Part shown: positions 1 to 11,349 of the stretch, one piece after another
Numbering within the stretch: position 1 is the first letter of the stretch
How the letters are laid out: every line of letters begins with the position of its first letter
Origin: Hypericum androsaemum
Taxonomy: Eukaryota > Streptophyta > Magnoliopsida > Malpighiales > Hypericaceae
DNA: 64,000 nt
Assembly: GCA_963995505.1 (NCBI GenBank)
Contig: OZ023185.1
Location: 14,705,691 to 14,769,690, forward strand
Direction: 5' to 3'
Translations under genes and position numbers: made by a program
Notes under the pieces: model-generated
What the model was told of the DNA's origin: nothing
Databases searched by the model: none
Seen by the model: the letters and a program-made list of their open reading frames with translations, nothing else

Positions 1-1507
1 AAGGAGGTGTCACATGAAGTCGAATTTGAAGCAGGAACCATGGCCAACTATCAGTGTTCTCACTCTCGACCACTGCAAATGCTATTGGAATGATAGCATT
101 GTTTCCATCAACTGCAGTTGCAATTAATAGAGTCTGCTTGTATTTTCCGTATAGGAAAGTCCCATCAATCAGCAAGACAGGAATGCATTTCTTGAAGGCA
201 TCGATGCATGGCTTGAAGGCCCAGAACACTCGCTTGAAAATTCTTGTTCCTTGTGGCAGTCGAACATTGGTGCCGGTGTAACAATACTGATATTCCCACT
301 CCACTATTGTTCCTGGATTCGCCGCCTGACACGCAGCAAACCATTTAGGCAACATGTTGTATGATTCTTTCCAGCCCCCCCATATCATGGCAATTGCCTT
401 TTGCTTTCCATCCCATGCCTTTTTGTAAGAGGGCTTAAACTTTAGATTGTCTTGCACCTCAGTAATAATGGAGATAACTGGAATAGTTGGTTGATTTTCC
501 ACACGACGACGTATGTAGCGAGCAATAAATTTGGAATCCAGTTGCCTATGATCTTCAGACACCCTTTCAGCAAAACAAGTGTGAGGAAATTTGAACTTGG
601 CAACTGCCCAAAAACCTTTTTTAATTGATGCACGAAAATACCAGTTACAACCTCCATCCGCAAGTAAACACCGAGCACTCCAACAATGTTTTTTTGACTC
701 CTTGACATGATAGTCGCAGCTGACTTTCATGGAGTATCTCTTAACGGCCTGTATCATGTCTACTTTTGTCGCCCAAATCATATCCTCGTTCAAATCAGCA
801 TCTCTTGCTCCTGTTTGGTTATTGACAACCCAACCTTCATCATACACGACCAATGGTTGAGAGTCGTCATCTTCATCACCATCTAAATTTGGCTCAACTT
901 CGTCATCAGTTGTATCAAAATTGGGGTTTTGATATGGGGTTTCCACCGTATCATTTTCATGATATGGTATCGAAAGTAGAATTTCCGGATCATGGACAAG
1001 AGGAACATGATTATCTACATCAGGCTCATTCTCGGGAATAGAATTTATATCAAATTCATTCACTCTTGAAGTTCCAACTCCACTAAGATTGTATTGCATA
1101 GTACTCAAGAACTATGTATCATAAGTACTACTAACAACTAGTTGATCCATAATAGTATATTCATTTTGTGGTGTAGCATTTGTCCCTTTCTCAACATAAA
1201 GTGTGAGATACTTTAAACCAGGAACATCTCTCAAACTATTAATCATTGTGCACACATCATCATCATCACAAACCTCCATACTAGTATAGTGAATAGGTGG
1301 TCCAAAAATTACTGGCAATCTATAAAGCAGCTTACTTATATACTCATTCCGTCCAAATTCAATCTTACGTCTAATTGCTCCACAAAGAACATCATATGTA
1401 ACTGGATGTTGAACTTTGATCACTTTTTTCCGTCCACCAACATATTCCACGCCATCAGGACCATTAAAGTAATTGCCATCATAATTCAACAAGAATGGTG
1501 TTACCAT
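1..1507 (-). pseudogene. MULE (Mutator-like) transposase, 5' part, one in-frame stop
   Basis: Reading the minus strand from ATG at 1507, one frame stays open to the left edge apart from a single TAG at 1112-1114. The first 131 residues resemble the N-terminal domain of plant MuDR transposases. After the stop comes an acidic linker, then a Mutator DNA-binding-type region (MIWATKVDMIQAVKRYSMK and a Cys/His-containing stretch), then the start of the MULE transposase domain with LLIDGTFLYGKYKQTLL and AFAVVESENTDSWPWF. The Asp of DGTF is the expected first catalytic acid; the other catalytic residues lie outside the window. No splice pair neatly removes the stop (the only GT...AG span around it is about 24 nt), so I read it as a point mutation. 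Family assignment is strong. Whether the element is dead depends on that stop and on the unseen 3' half. Confidence 0.85.
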
Positions 1508-1529
1508 GTTATGCTTGGACTACAAAAAA

Positions 1530-3400
1530 TATGCTGAAAATTAGTATAATAAACTACCTTTGCAGTTATAAAAATTAATAAATGAAACGCAAATTAAAAG
1601 ATATAGGCGAATTTAAAAGGTGAAGACTTGTTCGGTTTGTAAATGCAAGAAATGCAAGAAACCGCACAAAATCGTGCGGTTTCTTCTCGTTATGAAACCG
1701 CATAAAAATGTGCGGTTTCATAGTTTTTCCTCCAACCAGCTTTTTTCCCGCTACGCCCTACGACCTCTCGTCAATAGTTGACTTAAAATTCAGAATAGGT
1801 ACAACAAAAATTTCAAAAGGTATTCAATTTCTCTGAGGCTAAGAGTGATTCAATATTCATAAGCCCTAATAGATGAATTGTATGATTTTGAAAACTAATT
1901 AATACAACTCAAGCTATTCAACTTTGTCCACTTAAAGTAAATTTGAAAGCCATGTGTTTTATTTTGGCAGAGTGATGAGAGAGTCAATACAGGCTATATC
2001 AATACCTTCTAGTCATAACATGCATCAAATATTTCATATTGTAAGAAACTGCAGAAAATTAGTATAATAAACTACCTTTGCAGTTATAACAAATTAATAT
2101 ATGAAACACAAATTAAAAGATATATGCGAATTTAAAAATTACCTCGTTCTCTAGGTGGAATAACGAAATGATTGTTTGAAGATGGACTATGAAGTATAAA
2201 ATGGTGATATCAATATTTTGCTCGGACTATTTATAGTATGTAGCTAGATTAAAAGGTGAAGACTCTTGTTCGGTTTATAAATGCAAGAAATGCAAGAAAC
2301 CGCACAAAAGCGTGCGGTTTCTTTTCGTTAAGAAACCGCAGAAAATTGTGCGGTTTAAAAACCGCATAAAATTATGCGATTTTTTACTTTTTTCCCCTCT
2401 ACGCCCTACAACCTCCCGAAAAAGAACCAATAATTGGCGTCAAATTCAGAATAAGTACAACTAATATTTTTGAAATGAATCAATACATCTCATGACAATA
2501 CATGGACTTTTTTTATTTTGGGGGAGTGATGAGACCTAGCCCTAACATGCATATCATGGTAGGTGATGATTTTGGAAAACTAATCAATACAACTTGTACT
2601 ATTGAACAGTTTTTAGATTGTCCTATTCAAGTAAAATTTCCAGACATGTATGTTGGCATAGTGATGGGACGAGTCAATATAGGTTAAGAGAGTGATGAGA
2701 CAAATCAATACTCGTAGATCTAACATGCATATCATAATAGGTGAATGCTGCAAAATTATGAATATAAGTCATACTATTCCCTTTGTCCTTTTAAAGTTAA
2801 TTTCTGACCCATTTGTCTTTATTTTGCCAGAGTGATGAGAGCACAGACTACATCAATAGCCCTAACATGCAACGAATATTTCCTATTGCATGCATTTTTT
2901 TAGCTTTCTTTTGGTTCAGCATTTTTTTTGTTATAAAACCGCATACAAAAGTGCGGTTTTGTTCTTTGTCCCCGCTACGCCCTATGACCTCCCGGAAAAG
3001 AATCAATAATTGACGTCAAATTCAAAATAGGTACAACTAATATTTTTGAAATGAATCAATACATCTCATGACAACACATGGGATTTTTTTATTTTGGGAG
3101 ACTGATGACACCTATTTTAGAAGGTACTCAATTTCTCTGAGGATGAGAGTGATGAGACGAATCAATATCCCTAGCCCTAACGTGCATATCATGATAGATG
3201 AAGATTTTGGCAACTAATCAATACAACTCGTGCCATTGAACAGTTTTCCTATTGCCACAAACATGAGAGCACAGGCTATATCAATACCTCCTAGCCCTAA
3301 CATGCATCGAATATTTACTATTGCAGGCAACTTGTGCAATTTTTTGTTATAAAACCGCATAAAAACGTGCGGTTTGTTTGTTGATTTTTTTTTTAACATT
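1530..3400. repeat. Three diverged direct copies of a ~0.6-kb AT-rich segment
   Basis: The phrase ACGCCCTA(C/T)(G/A)ACCTC followed by a CAAATTCA(G/A)AATA(G/A)GTACAAC block occurs near 1754, 2401 and 2975. The stretch CTGAAAATTAGTATAATAAA near 1535 recurs near 2053 with the same downstream text. Each copy carries one to three AAACCGCA...TGCGGTTT palindromes. No convincing coding sequence is present. The segment lies immediately upstream of the MULE transposase start, so it may be that element's 5' leader or subterminal DNA, but no terminal inverted repeat was located. Confidence 0.6.
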
Positions 3401-3409
3401 TCACGAACA

Positions 3410-3610
3410 AAAAATTGAGTATTTTTCCTAAAGGGGGTTTATTTCCTTGACAATACTCTGATTGGGTTCTGGGGATAAAATTTCCCTGTCTAGGGCCGAT
3501 CCAAAAAATGCTCAAAATAGAGCAGTTTTGTGTGCCAAAAAATGCTCTAGTTCCAGCATTTTTTGGTTTTCATCCGAAAAAAAAGTAGCGGCTTGAGCCG
3601 AGTGAGAACA
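3410..3610. repeat. Dispersed repeat, copy 1 (second copy at 13570-13800)
   Basis: A block beginning GAGTATTTTTCCTAAAGG and running through GGTTCTGGGGATAAA and CCCTGTCTAGG matches 13576-13650 with scattered differences. Both copies then enter a run of palindromes built on AATGCT/AGCATT. No ends or target duplication were found, so the class is unknown. Confidence 0.5.
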
Positions 3611-3977
3611 TCGTGAGTATTATCTGCAAGTTTTTGGCTTCTTTTAATTTACCTTATCTGTATTATTTGTATTTGTAAAGGATATTTTAAACATGAACAA
3701 TAGGCATGCAGGCGACAAAAGTTGATTTCAGAGACCACGCGTGCAGGGTGATAAAAGCTAATTTTATAGACTACCAATAAGCGTAGCTTGGAAATTTATG
3801 TCTAATTGTTGTTTCATGTAAAATTATTTGGAAATAAGGACATTCTTGTCGTGAAATGCATAGTAGTCTCAAATAATATACGCCAAAAATAAGTGCATAT
3901 TAATAATCCATACATAATAGTCTGAAATAATACACTAAACGTGCATGATTCATGAATAACAACAAGACATAACAATA

Positions 3978-4808
3978 CTAATTTGTTGACGAAGTTGCAC
4001 CATTTTTCTTGAAGATTTTGATCACACTCTCATCAGTAACCATAAACAATTTATTGTTCCAGTCTGAGTCCACTTTTACCTGAAGCACATAAATCAGTCA
4101 ACAAGTATTCAAACCAGTCAAAAGGATAATAATAGAATTTACTCACATTTTTAAGCAACAACACACATCCAGCATCAATAGTACCGGTAGAGCCTTTTAT
4201 GCTACCGCGAATACTTCCGGTGGGATCCTTCAAAATATAAAAGGTAAAGTAACTTTCATAACACAAGATACTTTAGCATAATTAAAAATTATTTTAATTC
4301 TACCTGAAATGTGGCGAGTGTATATATATCTATACGAGTCAAACTCTTCACGTACACAACCATCTACAAGAATAATTTAAAGGATAATCTATAAAATTAA
4401 CTATCAAATATCACAAATAAACTCAATTTAAAGGATAATTTTAAAACTATTACTTGTGAAATTGTAGTACCACTATGGGTATTTTTGAAGTCCTCAATTG
4501 TTGCCCCAATAAATGTTTTTCCAATCATCAAACCTGTACAAAAAATTAATTTTGTTTCTAAAAAAATTATGTAATTGAAGTTACAAACATAGAATACCTT
4601 CGATCTTGACAAAGTGAACGGCGGAAATCCATGGATTTCTTTTGAACAAATTATCATCGGACTTGTTTTTTACTGATTTTTCAGGAAGAACTTCCGAAGT
4701 TTTCTTGATGTATTTCCATAGATCTCGTTTCTCTTCTTTTATGTCAAAATTTGGACCATATAAAGCTTTATAATCTATTTCAATAATGGGCCTTTTTCCT
4801 CTACTCAT
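3978..4808 (-). CDS. Small OB-fold protein resembling HROB/MCM8IP
   Basis: Five exons with GT-AG introns give an uninterrupted 177-residue protein: 4598-4808, about 4455-4533, a 60-nt exon near 4315-4375, an 81-nt exon near 4150-4235, and 3978-4080. The second half contains MVVYVKSLTRIDIYTLATF, then DPTGSIRGSIKGS, then AGCVLLLKN and a final strand ending VIKIFKKNG. This order (KDPTG loop, GCVLLL strand, closing VVKVF-like strand) matches the OB fold of the homologous recombination factor HROB, which loads the MCM8-MCM9 helicase. The long N-terminal part of animal HROB is absent; only about 90 residues precede the fold. The frame is intact across all junctions, which argues for recent or current function. 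The gene sits alone inside repeat-rich DNA with palindromes on both sides, so it may be a duplicated or transposon-carried copy rather than the main locus. Family call is by motif only. Confidence 0.6.
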
Positions 4809-5399
4809 TTTACTAAAAAAACTCCAGTAGTATTTTTTATCATCTCAGATGCACTCACGGAGTGAATTTATAGGAGTACAGCTACCACCAAAAAACGCAT
4901 TAAATACTGCGTTTTCTCTGAGAAACGAATGAGCCGAGTGAGCCGATGCAGAGATTCTCGGCTAAGGGCTGCTGTTGGAGTTGTGCAAGAAACCGCACAA
5001 AATCGTGCGTGTCTTGCACAAAACTGCGTCAAATCATGCGGTTTCTAGCAAATAAAAACGCAACATTTTGTGCGGTTTCTTGTTCAACCCCAGACAAGTA
5101 AAACTTTTTCTGACAACCCCTTTATGGTATTTGTCGGCAATTTCAGCACTAGTCAAGAAAAAAAACCGAAATTGGCCTACGTGCACACTCCATTATTTGG
5201 TCGGTTATACTGTGGTCGGATCTGCGGACGACAGCATAAACTAGTTGTTGGAAGTTTAATGATCCATCCAGGATTTTGGGAATTATAGAAGAAAACGTCC
5301 GTGTTGTTTAAAATCAAACGGTGGTTATACGTGATAATCGCAAAATCTATTTCAATTTTCCGATATCCCAAAAATTTCTTATAAAAGTACCTAAGATAT

Positions 5400-5680
5400 A
5401 CATAGTCGCATAGTCCCCACCCACAAGGACTAAAGCAAACTAATATCACAGTCACATGTAAACTAATATTATTTCACATGCAAATCAATATGACTATACG
5501 TGCAAACCAATATCACTACATCTGTAAGCTAATATAACTTGATATACAAACCATTATCACTTGATAGGTTATTGACCATCAGATTTAAAGATATTCTTTC
5601 ACAATTGAATCTGACGGCCCAAAATTTAGTCCCCACCTAGGGACAAATTTTCTTTAGTCCCCACTCAATCCGATCTCAAT
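5400..5680. repeat. 22-bp tandem array in a partial MITE-like element
   Basis: From about 5433 to 5556 there are five to six units of 22 bp with core AAACCAATATCAC and starts such as ACATG or ACGTG. The array is followed by two TAGTCCCCAC blocks (5617 and 5655) and an end-like CACTCAATCC that resembles the terminus of the 36014-37062 element in reverse. A matching left end was not found, so this is probably truncated. Confidence 0.5.
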
Positions 5681-5924
5681 AGTAAGATAGGGTTACGGTA
5701 CATTCAAAAATGTGCACACACAAAAAAGAGACAATAATGTAGTGTTAGTGTTCGAACAAATATTAACTTTTATCGTATTTTTAACTTTATAAATGAGTTC
5801 ATTAAATTGGGATCTGTGATTGTAATTGTGTTTTTAGGGTGTGAAGGTACAAAAATAATCCCGGGATTGGTTAGCACATCTTTAGATAACCGATATATTT
5901 TTGAAGTGGCTGGTGTTATTTTGA

Positions 5925-6475
5925 AGTGAGCAATGCGGTCTCGACGTGGTCGACGTGGTCTCAAAGCGAATGGTGTGATCATGAAGTGACCGGTTTGGTC
6001 TTGAAGCGGGCGGTGTTGTCTCAAAGAGACCGGTCTCATCTCACTAGTGACCGGTCTCAAGCCTTTGTTGTCGGTCTTAAGCTTAGTGATCGGTCTCAAG
6101 ACTTAGTAACCACTAACCAGTTTCAACCCTTTGTTGTCGGTCTCAAGCTTAGTGATCAGTCTCAACCTCTGCGACCGGTCTCAAGCCTCTGCAACCGGTC
6201 TCAAACCTTTAGTGACCGGTCTCAACTTTAGTGACCGATCTCAATCTTAAGTGACCGGTCTTAATCTTAAGTGACCGGTCTCAACCTTAGTGATCGATCT
6301 CAACCCTCAATGACCGGTCTCAACCTTAGTGATCGATCTGAAGCCTAAGCGACCATTCTTAACTATAGTGATCGATCTCAACCTTAAGTGACCAGTCTCA
6401 ACCTTAGTGATCAGCCTCAACCCTCAGTGACCGATCTCCTCATTAGTGATCGGTCTCAAGTGTTCATTAGGTTTC
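5925..6475. repeat. Degenerate ~19-20-bp minisatellite, GACCGGTCTCAA core
   Basis: About 25 units alternate between GACCGGTCTCAA and GATCGATCTCAA with a short CCTTAGT-like tail. Open frames here are by-products of the repeat. The unit contains GGTCTC and often ACCGGT, giving a dense run of restriction-type palindromes. Confidence 0.8.
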
Positions 6476-6654
6476 ACATGCCTTTTGGAGTGGGTTGGCT
6501 CTCGTTCACTTTGGTTAGGCCATCGCTCACTTAAGCTGGCTCACTCGCCCTTTGGTAGGCCGGTACTCGCTGGTCCCTTATCAGTGGTCTTTAGTAGACC
6601 AGCCATTACTTTTGACTCGGACATCGGATTGAAGTGATTCTTTCGGCCATGGAA

Positions 6655-6905
6655 AGAAAAGACAAAGACCTACAACTTTGTTGTCTACGACTTTTTAGAT
6701 TTGAGTCGTAGCAAGGCCAAAACTCTACATCAAGGCGAGTCTGTGGTCTAATTTCGCAGGGGCGATGTACTTCGGTAGAATGATCATAACGTTTTATCCG
6801 GACATCAGATATAGATGAATTAAGTTGCTATGGGAAGCTAAGACGTAGACTTACAACTTTGTAGTTTACGGTTTCTTCAAATTCAGAGCGGAAGGAGGTC
6901 AAAAG
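6655..6905. repeat. Partial ~180-bp module (CTACAACTTTGTAGTTTA family)
   Basis: Two partial copies of a unit containing ACTTACAACTTTGTAGTTTA and CTTCAAATTCAGAGCG. The same unit, better preserved, is found at 13850-14400, 15055-15420, 44940-45480, 46490-46800 and 49855-50200. Confidence 0.55.
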
Positions 6906-6914
6906 TCCATTTGA

Positions 6915-7300
6915 AGACGAGATTGCTCACCTCATGCTCGCTCGCTCACATCGTGCTCGCTCGCTCACCTCGTGCTCACTCGTCCGCTTGCTCGTCATGC
7001 TCGCTCGCTCATCCTCAGCTCGCTCGCTCACGTTGTGTTTGCTTGATCACTTCGTGCTCGCTGGCTCGCTCTCGTGACAACCTCGGTCTCCAAGAGGGCG
7101 ACCGGTCTCAAATAGGACGGTCATTTTCTAAGAGGACGGTTGGTCTCTATGAGTGCGATCGCTCTCTAAGAGGATGACCGGTCTTCAAGAGGATGTCGGT
7201 CTTCAAGAGGACGACTAGTCTTTAAGAGGATGACCGGTCTCAAATAGAATGGTCGATCTTTGAGGGGATGACCAGTCTCTAAGAGGGCGGTTGGTGTCCA
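6915..7300. repeat. CTCGCTCGCTCAC array followed by a second GACCGGTCTC array
   Basis: 6915-7070 is a run of CTCGCTCGCTCACCTCGTG-like units of about 19 bp. 7085-7290 returns to 18-20-bp units with GACCGGTCT and AAGAGGA cores. Together with 5925-6475 these look like internal parts of one large non-autonomous element, though no ends were identified. Confidence 0.65.
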
Positions 7301-7429
7301 ACGGTTTGGGTTTCTCATCATAAGACGAGGCTTGGGCGGCGTCGTCGATATAACTGATGCGGTTTGGGCATCGATACAATTAAGGCGGTTCGAACTTCTT
7401 ATCATGAGATAAGGCTCGGTCGGCGTCAT

Positions 7430-8555
7430 CGATATGGCCAGAAAGTAGGATTAGTCGATGATGTTGTGTCAATCCAGTTAATTACCAAAACATCCTAAAC
7501 TTTTTTAATATTTTTCTTCAAATCCATCTTCTTCGTCAAAAAAATAAATGAAAACTAAAAAGACAAAAAACCATCTTCTTCTTCGTCAAATCCCCATCAT
7601 CTTCGTCAAAAAATGAAAAACTAAAAAGACAAAAAGCCATAAAAAAAACCCAAACAATCTAGACATACCCAACCGACAGCGCCGGTCTTGCCTAGCCCCT
7701 GAAACTACCTGTACGAATATGTGAGAGGTTGGTGACAACGGGCGGAGCAGAGCGGCTTGGGGGCGTCGACGGGCGGAGCTGCTCGGGAGCGTCAAGCTGT
7801 GAGACGAGGTCGCGCTGCAGCAGAGGCGATGTCGAGCACTAGATCTGGTTGAAGATGGAGCCACGGTCGTGCGTGGCTGGCGTCCTGTGGTGCTCGGACA
7901 AAATGCAGAGATCTGCCGCCGCGAAGCTTTGGCTCCAATGCCGCCGCCGCCATGAAAACCCTAATCCCTAATCGTGAGTTTCCCTCAAAACAGGTAAGGA
8001 CAGAGTCTAAGTGTTCACCTTGGAGATTAATTTCAAAACAGGTGGGTTCTTGGTTTTATCGATAGGTAGGATGAAGGAGGAAGAGAGAGAGAGAGGAAGA
8101 GTCGATAATTTGTTTGATTACTTCCAATCGTGGTGTGTGTTCCACAATTAATCGACAATTTGTGGTGTTCTTGATTTAATCCAATGTCATTGCTTTGTTA
8201 GGATTCTAATGCGATTTTGTTGTTGGTGGTGGAGGAGGAGGAGATGTGAGAGGGAGGAGAGGGAGAGGATATAAAGTTTTAAAGATTTTTTTGAATTTTT
8301 TGTTTTAAGACATATCAATGCCACGTGTAATGAAAACGGGTCCATTTTAATGATATGACAGTCCAGCTAGAATCAAAAGTTGTCCGAACTTGAACAGATC
8401 ATAGTTTGATAAAATTTCAAATAATTTAGATTTGATTGATGGTTTTTAAACCACGTAAACGTGATACCATAGGGTATAAATTGTATTTTTTCCCACTAAA
8501 AATGTGATAAGAGTGGGACTTGTGCGGAAAGTAAGCCCAGTTAGACCCAATGGAC
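7430..8555. other. No gene recognised; GC-rich patch inside AT-rich DNA
   Basis: 7670-7970 is GC-rich and contains an open frame on the minus strand of low-complexity Ser/Arg/Ala composition that I do not accept as a gene. It ends in CCCTAATCCCTAATCGTGAG, which looks like plant 5' leader sequence and may be a captured fragment. The rest shows nothing I can support. Confidence 0.4.
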
Positions 8556-8685
8556 CATTCATCAATCCAGAGTTTAGCCCATGAATCTTATAGAAAAAAG
8601 GTTGAACCTATTTAATTCTTTCATCAATCCAGAGTTTAGCCATGAATCTTATAGAAAAGGTTGAGCCCATGTAATTCTACAAGTG
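8556..8685. repeat. Tandem duplication of ~63 bp
   Basis: The phrase ATCAATCCAGAGTTTAGCC followed by CATGAATCTTATAGAAAA and GGTTGA occurs twice in a row with few differences. The flanks to 9130 hold no supported gene. Confidence 0.7.
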
Positions 8686-9140
8686 GGATCATCGTATGGT
8701 ATGGTGTGAGCCGGAACGCGTTTCAAGTCTCACAAATGAAAAATATAAGATATGTACTCTTAAATATGGATTGATAATATTCGATTTGGATACCGGGAGT
8801 TCAAAACAAAGTTTCTATGTGACTTGGAATACATCATTTCTTAAATTCCAGTCAACAGAATACAGATCATCTCAGTGCCGTATCAGTAATTCTAATTCCT
8901 TTCTCCGCAGATCAATGCCCCTTCTTTCTCAATTTGCTCTGGTATTTTTGCGCCAGATCTGCCTTTGCAACAAATCACATGCAGAATCGTTCGGGAGCTG
9001 CAAGTGGGAATATCAATAAATGTATCCCCTTCGTTTTTTGCAATTTATAGATAAATATTAGCAACAAAAGCAACATTTTGATGTTCTTGGTGATCTGTTT
9101 TTCCAAAACTAAACAGAACACAAGTTACTCTCTCTAACTC

Positions 9141-9526
9141 GGGAGCGGATTTGGTCCTTGAAGGCAAAATCCAACCAGGACCGTCCTGGACGATTCAATG
9201 GTTGATTTAGTTATGATTCAATGGTTCACTTAATTATGATTTAATGGTCTACCTAGTTATGATTCAATTGTCTGTTTTTCCCATCCCGGATAAATCGGGG
9301 TCTGTCCCAGTTACCCAGTTACGATTCAATAGTTTACTCAGTTACGATTCAATGGTTTACTCAGTTACGATTCAATAGTTTACCAAGTTATGATTCAATG
9401 GTTGTGGGCTTTTTTTATTTTGCACCCCCATATTTTTGCATTTTTGCAAAATAGTCCCCGCGTGTCCTTCAATAAAAATCCTCCAGCACCGTGCTGGATT
9501 TGGCCTCCAGGACCAAATCCGATCCC
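9141..9526. mobile_element. Mutator-type MITE, 386 bp, 9-bp target duplication
   Basis: The element starts GGGAGCGGATTTGGTCCT; the reverse complement of its end is GGGATCGGATTTGGTCCT. It is flanked by perfect 9-bp direct repeats CTCTAACTC at 9132-9140 and 9527-9535. A 9-bp duplication is the hallmark of the Mutator superfamily. Inside, 9193-9400 holds seven units of 23 bp with core ATTCAATGGTTTAC and ending CAGTTACG. No coding capacity. Confidence 0.88.
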
Positions 9527-10024
9527 CTCTAACTCACGATTTGTTTTATATTAAAAAAAACTCACGATTTGGACTAGTAATAAATTTATTTTGCAAATTT
9601 TGGTGACAAGTAAAATATTTTATTAGCTCCTAGAATTGAAGTTACACTAGAATTAAACAACTGAAACATCATCATTGTATACAATATTATACTTTATATA
9701 ACTCCTTTTCATCAATTAAGATATATCCATAAAGTTTCCTGTCCATAACAAATTTATTTGGATAGCAACGGACGACAATTGTTGGGACATCAAGAACTGA
9801 CAAAACCTGTCGTAGCTAGCGACACCTAATACCTCATTGGAACAAAAAAAAAAACACAGAAACTCCTCGTCCGGTCATCCTTCCCCCGGTTCATTTGTAC
9901 ATGTTTAATGGAAACTACCTGATATCCGGACCCCGACCACAAACATCTCTTATTTCCTTGTCTATATACATTTCCTCTCTCGTGGGACAAAAAGGGACAT
10001 GTTTCTTTAGTCTCTCTCTCCCGC

Positions 10025-11213
10025 TCACAAAACCTTAACAGCGGTCAGGTGCAAGACAGGCATGACGTCCAGCAGATCATACGTCAGCATCGATGCCCTA
10101 GGCTTCGCGGCCCGTTCCGAGAACCCGGCCGGCAACGGCGACGCCTGCGGGGCCCTCTCGCACGTGCCGAGCCACTTGCACTGCATGTACTTGTGCTTTC
10201 TCCATGGGCCCATGTGCATCTTCTTCTCCTTCATGCATTTCTTGGCGGCCGAGCACAGTATCTTGATCAGGGCCCTTAGCCTTTCGGCTTTCCCGACGAA
10301 TACCTCCGGTAGCCGGCCGATCAAGCTGTTGTACTCTTCGTTGGCTCTGGCCATCTCGAATTCCGCACGAAAGTTGAGTTCTATTACTATCCTGATCACT
10401 TCCCCTATCTTGGAGCTTGTATGGTCTAGTACTTCCAAGTATGTGTGTTCCCCTGAAATTAACAAAAGAAAAAGAAATCAATACCAGTGGGACTCAAGAT
10501 TTGTGCTAATCATTTTATCGACTAACATTGGATAAGAGTTGAGGACAGTCGGATTCTATAAACGGAGATAGCTCTTCGGAAGGGTTTACCTGCCGGTATG
10601 GATGGGGTGGTCTTCCATTTAGACGTGCAAATGGAACAATTGTAGCCCTCGTTTCGGAGTCGAATCGAGACCTCTCTCTGCAAGCAATTCCGGCAGCCTC
10701 CGGCCACCGGGTTCCGGCAGACACAGTGCGTGCTTAGCATATTAATCTCCTTTAATGCAGCTCTTGTGGCTTGGCGAATTCCGCTCTCCAAGGAACTAGT
10801 CCTGTACAACGTTGACTGCAAAATAAAAAAGGAGAACCAATGTCAAAATTTAATTAATTGAATGTTACCGCGTTACACTTGCAACATATGGATATTACAA
10901 TCTAAACATAGACTACCAAACTTAGTGCATCAATCAAAGACCAAAATCAATATAATAAAAAAGATAGAAAATTTACCTGAAGAAGTTGGATTTGTGATTC
11001 CCAGAATTTCTTGTTCTCCTCGAAGCTACAAGAATTCTCATCCTCTTCCTCCTCATCCTCTCCAAACCCATCACTAGAGGAAGACCAATTTGGCGATTGA
11101 CCATTGTCGAAAAATTCAAAGATAACATCATTAAAACTCTCGTCGCTACGAATTCCGACCATCTCGTCGGAATTCCAGCGGCTGAGTAGCTTTCCGGCCA
11201 TTGCCTGAGCCAT
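10025..11213 (-). CDS. DUF506 / PDDEXK-like family protein
   Basis: Three exons, 10977-11213, 10590-10815 and 10025-10452, join in phase into a 296-residue protein. The N-terminus has an FxDxVxxF-type start (ESFNDVIFEFFDN) and an acidic serine-rich patch (residues 44-63). Exon 2 encodes a Cys-containing segment ending NEGYNCSICTSKW, and the exon 2/3 junction rebuilds the family's PAGEHTYLEV motif. Exon 3 has RIVIELNFRAEFEMARA, LPEVFVGKAERL and the C-terminal MHMGPWRKHKYMQCKWLG, all conserved in plant DUF506 proteins, which are predicted to have a PDDEXK nuclease-like fold. One member is reported as a repressor of root-hair growth; the biochemical activity is unclear. A TATA-like CCTTATAAA lies near 11341-11349, about 130 bp upstream of the start. 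The antisense frames at 10049-10535 are shadows. Confidence 0.9.
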
Positions 11214-11340
11214 TTCGGTAAACTCCTATTTATTTAATTAGGCAAGGAATGTGTTACACAGGTCGTAGGCCATTATCCTTTAGGACATGTGCTTTTGGCT
11301 TTGGATTGAATTGCGTTGCGATGGGTCAGGAGGGAAGATC

Positions 11341-11349
11341 TTTATAAGG
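11341..11349 (-). promoter_or_regulatory. TATA-like box for the DUF506 gene
   Basis: CCTTATAAA on the minus strand, about 130 bp upstream of the ATG at 11213, a plausible spacing for a plant core promoter with a short leader. Inferred from sequence only. Confidence 0.4.

Larger units (their letters stand above)
1658..5085. repeat. Dispersed short palindromes, AAACCGCA / TGCGGTTT type
   Basis: Imperfect inverted repeats with about 8-bp arms and 7-9-bp loops occur near 1661, 1697, 2297, 2333, 2360, 2938, 3353, 4898, 4988, 5022 and 5060. Most have arms AAACCGCA and TGCGGTTT. The copy at 4898 has AAAACGCA with TGCGTTTT. A related set at 3505-3570 has AATGCT with AGCATT arms. They flank the OB-fold gene at 3978-4808 on both sides. 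Function unknown. Confidence 0.7.

Noticed and set aside
5926..6231. 101- and 109-codon frames on both strands
   Set aside because: Products of the GACCGGTCTC minisatellite; repetitive residues only.
7586..7864. Minus-strand 92-codon frame
   Set aside because: Ser/Arg/Ala-biased sequence from a GC patch with no recognisable motif.
10049..10535. Plus-strand frames of 76 and 157 codons
   Set aside because: They are antisense to exon 3 of the DUF506 gene and match no family; they arise from its GC-rich coding sequence.
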